Assembly: GCA_030148625.1 (NCBI GenBank)
Contig: JASBTC010000013.1
Span: 1-7,204, forward strand
DNA from: Sphingobium sp.
GTDB taxonomy: Bacteria > Pseudomonadota > Alphaproteobacteria > Sphingomonadales > Sphingomonadaceae
Length of the DNA: 7,204 nt
Direction of reading: 5' to 3'
Shown: positions 5,672-7,204 of the stretch, piece after piece
How positions within the stretch are numbered: the first letter of the stretch is position 1
Layout: the number at the start of each line of letters is the position of its first letter
Translations under genes and position numbers: made by a program
Notes under the pieces: generated by a model
What the model saw: the letters and a program-made list of their open reading frames with translations, nothing else
The model's database searches: none
Told to the model about the DNA's origin: nothing

Positions 5672-7204
5672 TCAGAAGCGCTTGCGGATGCTCAGCGAGA
5701 ATTGCCGGCCGCGATTGAGCACCAGTTCGGTCAAGCCGAGATTGGCATCGTCGGAAAACGCGCTGTCGATATAACGCTCGTCACCGATATTCTGGACGCG
5801 GCCGATGATCGTGACGCCCGCAGCCTTGTTCTCCAGCGCGATACCGACATCGAACAGGCTGAAGCCGGGCTGATAGGCCTGGGGCGAGTTGATCGCGTTG
5901 TTGTGGACGCCGCTGCGATAGGCATAGTCGAAGCGCGGCGTCAGCGTCCAATCGCCGCCCATCCGGAATTCATAGGCGATCGCGCCGCTCAACGACCATT
6001 TCGGCGCCTTGATCAACTTGTCGGTCACCGTCACCTGCGCGCCCGGCGCCGTTTCCAGATATTTGGCGTCGAGCCAGCCGAGCCCACCTTCCAGCGTTAG
6101 CCCGTCGACCGGCACCGCGACCGCCTCCAGCTCGGCGCCCCAGATCCGTGCCTCCGCCGCGTTGAGGATGATCGGCGCGACGCTGACATTCTGAACCGTG
6201 ATCTGCACATTCTGGTAGGATGTGCGGAACAGTGCACCGTTCAGGCGCAGCCGGCGATCGAACAGATCGGATTTGAAGCCGCCTTCGATCACCTTCACCG
6301 TCTCCGGTTCGAACGAGGGGATCACATCGGCCGGATTCTGGCCGGGCGCGGGAAAGATCGGCGGGAACACGCTCTGGGTGAAACCGCCCGACTTGAAGCC
6401 CTCCGAATAGGTCACATAAGCGAGAAATTCGGGGCTGAAGCGATAGGAGAGGTTCGCCATCGGCGTCCATTTCTCGAACCGCCGCGTCGTCTCCACATTG
6501 GGCAGGATCAAAGTGCCTGGCGGGAATGGCAGGACGGTCGAGAGGATCGGCTGGCGCGGCAGGAACCGCTTGGTATCGCGCGTATAGCGGATGCCCATCG
6601 TTAGATCGAGCGCGGGCAGGATCGAGTATGTGCCCTGGGCGAAAGCGGCCAGGCTGTCATTGTCATTGTCGCCGCCCGAATGGAAATCGGCGACGGGAAA
6701 GGTCACGCGCTGCTGGTCGTTCGCCTTTTCCTTGAAATAATAGCCGCCGACCACCCAATCGAGCCGATCGTCGAACAGCTTGCCGAGCAGCTGGATCTCC
6801 TGGCTGAACTGCCATTGGGTGTAGCTGGTGACGACGCTCGCCACATCGACGGGCGAATGGTCCTGATCGAGGCTGAAGCGCGATGTGAGATCGCGATAGG
6901 CGGTGATCGACTTGAGCTCGACACCGCCCAGATCGATCGTCACCACGCCCGAGACGCCCCATAGGTCGAGATTGGAATAGGCCGGCAGGTCGCTGTAATC
7001 GCGATTGCGCCCCGGCGATATCCAGTGCGATCCGAAACAGGCAGCCAGCGGCGGCGGGTTGTTGAGCGGATCCGCACCCACCGCACAGGTGCCGGCGTTG
7101 AGCACGAGGTTGGAGAAGCTCGGGAAAGCGGCACCGGGCACCGCATCGGTCAGCACATAGGCGGCGCCATTGGTCCGCTCGCGCGTGCCGTCGAAAGCGA
7201 GATC
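5672..7204 (-). CDS. TonB-dependent receptor, C-terminal beta-barrel (partial, N-terminus outside window)
   Basis: The C-terminal 510 residues of an outer-membrane TonB-dependent receptor. The frame is open to the right edge, so the signal peptide, TonB box and plug are not in the window. The GTG at 7156 is an internal valine codon, not a real start. Barrel evidence: alternating hydrophobic and polar strands with many aromatics, paired strands such as LKSITAYRDLTSRFSLDQD and LDWVVGGYYFKEKAND, the segment AYVTYSEGFKSGGF, and a late repair-type motif VQNIGDERYIDSAF. The chain ends in FSLSIRKRF, with the terminal Phe used for BAM-complex recognition. A Cys pair 16 residues apart near the start of the visible part (visible residues 40 and 56) may form a disulfide in an external loop. 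The sequence resembles the broad sphingomonad receptor families that import siderophores or small organic compounds. The ligand cannot be read from sequence, but co-transcription with the dehydrogenase suggests an organic substrate rather than iron alone. Confidence 0.9.
   Translation of the reverse strand, partial: DLAFDGTRERTNGAAYVLTDAVPGAAFPSFSNLVLNAGTCAVGADPLNNPPPLAACFGSHWISPGRNRDYSDLPAYSNLDLWGVSGVVTIDLGGVELKSITAYRDLTSRFSLDQDHSPVDVASVVTSYTQWQFSQEIQLLGKLFDDRLDWVVGGYYFKEKANDQQRVTFPVADFHSGGDNDNDSLAAFAQGTYSILPALDLTMGIRYTRDTKRFLPRQPILSTVLPFPPGTLILPNVETTRRFEKWTPMANLSYRFSPEFLAYVTYSEGFKSGGFTQSVFPPIFPAPGQNPADVIPSFEPETVKVIEGGFKSDLFDRRLRLNGALFRTSYQNVQITVQNVSVAPIILNAAEARIWGAELEAVAVPVDGLTLEGGLGWLDAKYLETAPGAQVTVTDKLIKAPKWSLSGAIAYEFRMGGDWTLTPRFDYAYRSGVHNNAINSPQAYQPGFSLFDVGIALENKAAGVTIIGRVQNIGDERYIDSAFSDDANLGLTELVLNRGRQFSLSIRKRF

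Noticed and set aside
4707..5774. 355-codon plus-strand open frame across the aldehyde dehydrogenase gene
   Set aside because: It has no motif and crosses the dehydrogenase start and the receptor end. The minus-strand genes are unambiguous.
7154..7156. GTG as start codon of the TonB-dependent receptor
   Set aside because: The same frame continues open for 16 more codons to the window edge, and the encoded sequence begins within the barrel or loops, with no signal peptide or plug. It is an internal codon of a longer gene.

Overview
This high-GC window (visibly about 65% G+C, strongly GC-biased third codon positions, many GATC words) looks like the chromosome of an alphaproteobacterium, most likely a sphingomonad. 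That placement rests on overall character: a large TonB-dependent receptor of the kind sphingomonads carry in great numbers, the base composition, and the mix of small-molecule catabolic enzymes. No rRNA or marker gene is present to confirm it.

Layout. The left block is a Nu-class/YfcG-YghU-like glutathione S-transferase on the minus strand (59-763), preceded at the window edge by a GC-rich hairpin. A 216-base divergent spacer follows. The plus-strand block holds an enolase-superfamily dipeptide epimerase (980-1966), an amidase-signature hydrolase resembling 6-aminohexanoate cyclic-dimer hydrolase (2095-3528), and a compact M24 'pita-bread' metallopeptidase (3521-4189) that overlaps the amidase gene by 8 bases. 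The right block is on the minus strand and convergent, with only 22 bases between stop codons. It contains a succinate-semialdehyde dehydrogenase-type aldehyde dehydrogenase (4212-5648) and, 23 bases upstream of it in the same operon, the C-terminal 510 residues of a TonB-dependent receptor whose N-terminus lies beyond the right edge (5672-7204).

How the genes may work together (inference). The receptor could import a compound across the outer membrane. The amidase and M24 peptidase could open amide or peptide bonds, the epimerase could convert a D/L residue, and the dehydrogenase could oxidise a semialdehyde product to a dicarboxylate for the TCA cycle. The order amide hydrolysis, then semialdehyde oxidation, recalls lactam/nylon-oligomer or GABA-type catabolism, but no transaminase, regulator or inner-membrane transporter is visible here. 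The individual families are well known. What merits attention is the combination, plus an unusual Lys-to-Asn change in the dehydrogenase's cofactor-binding motif. I see no RNA gene, CRISPR array, insertion sequence or prophage element.
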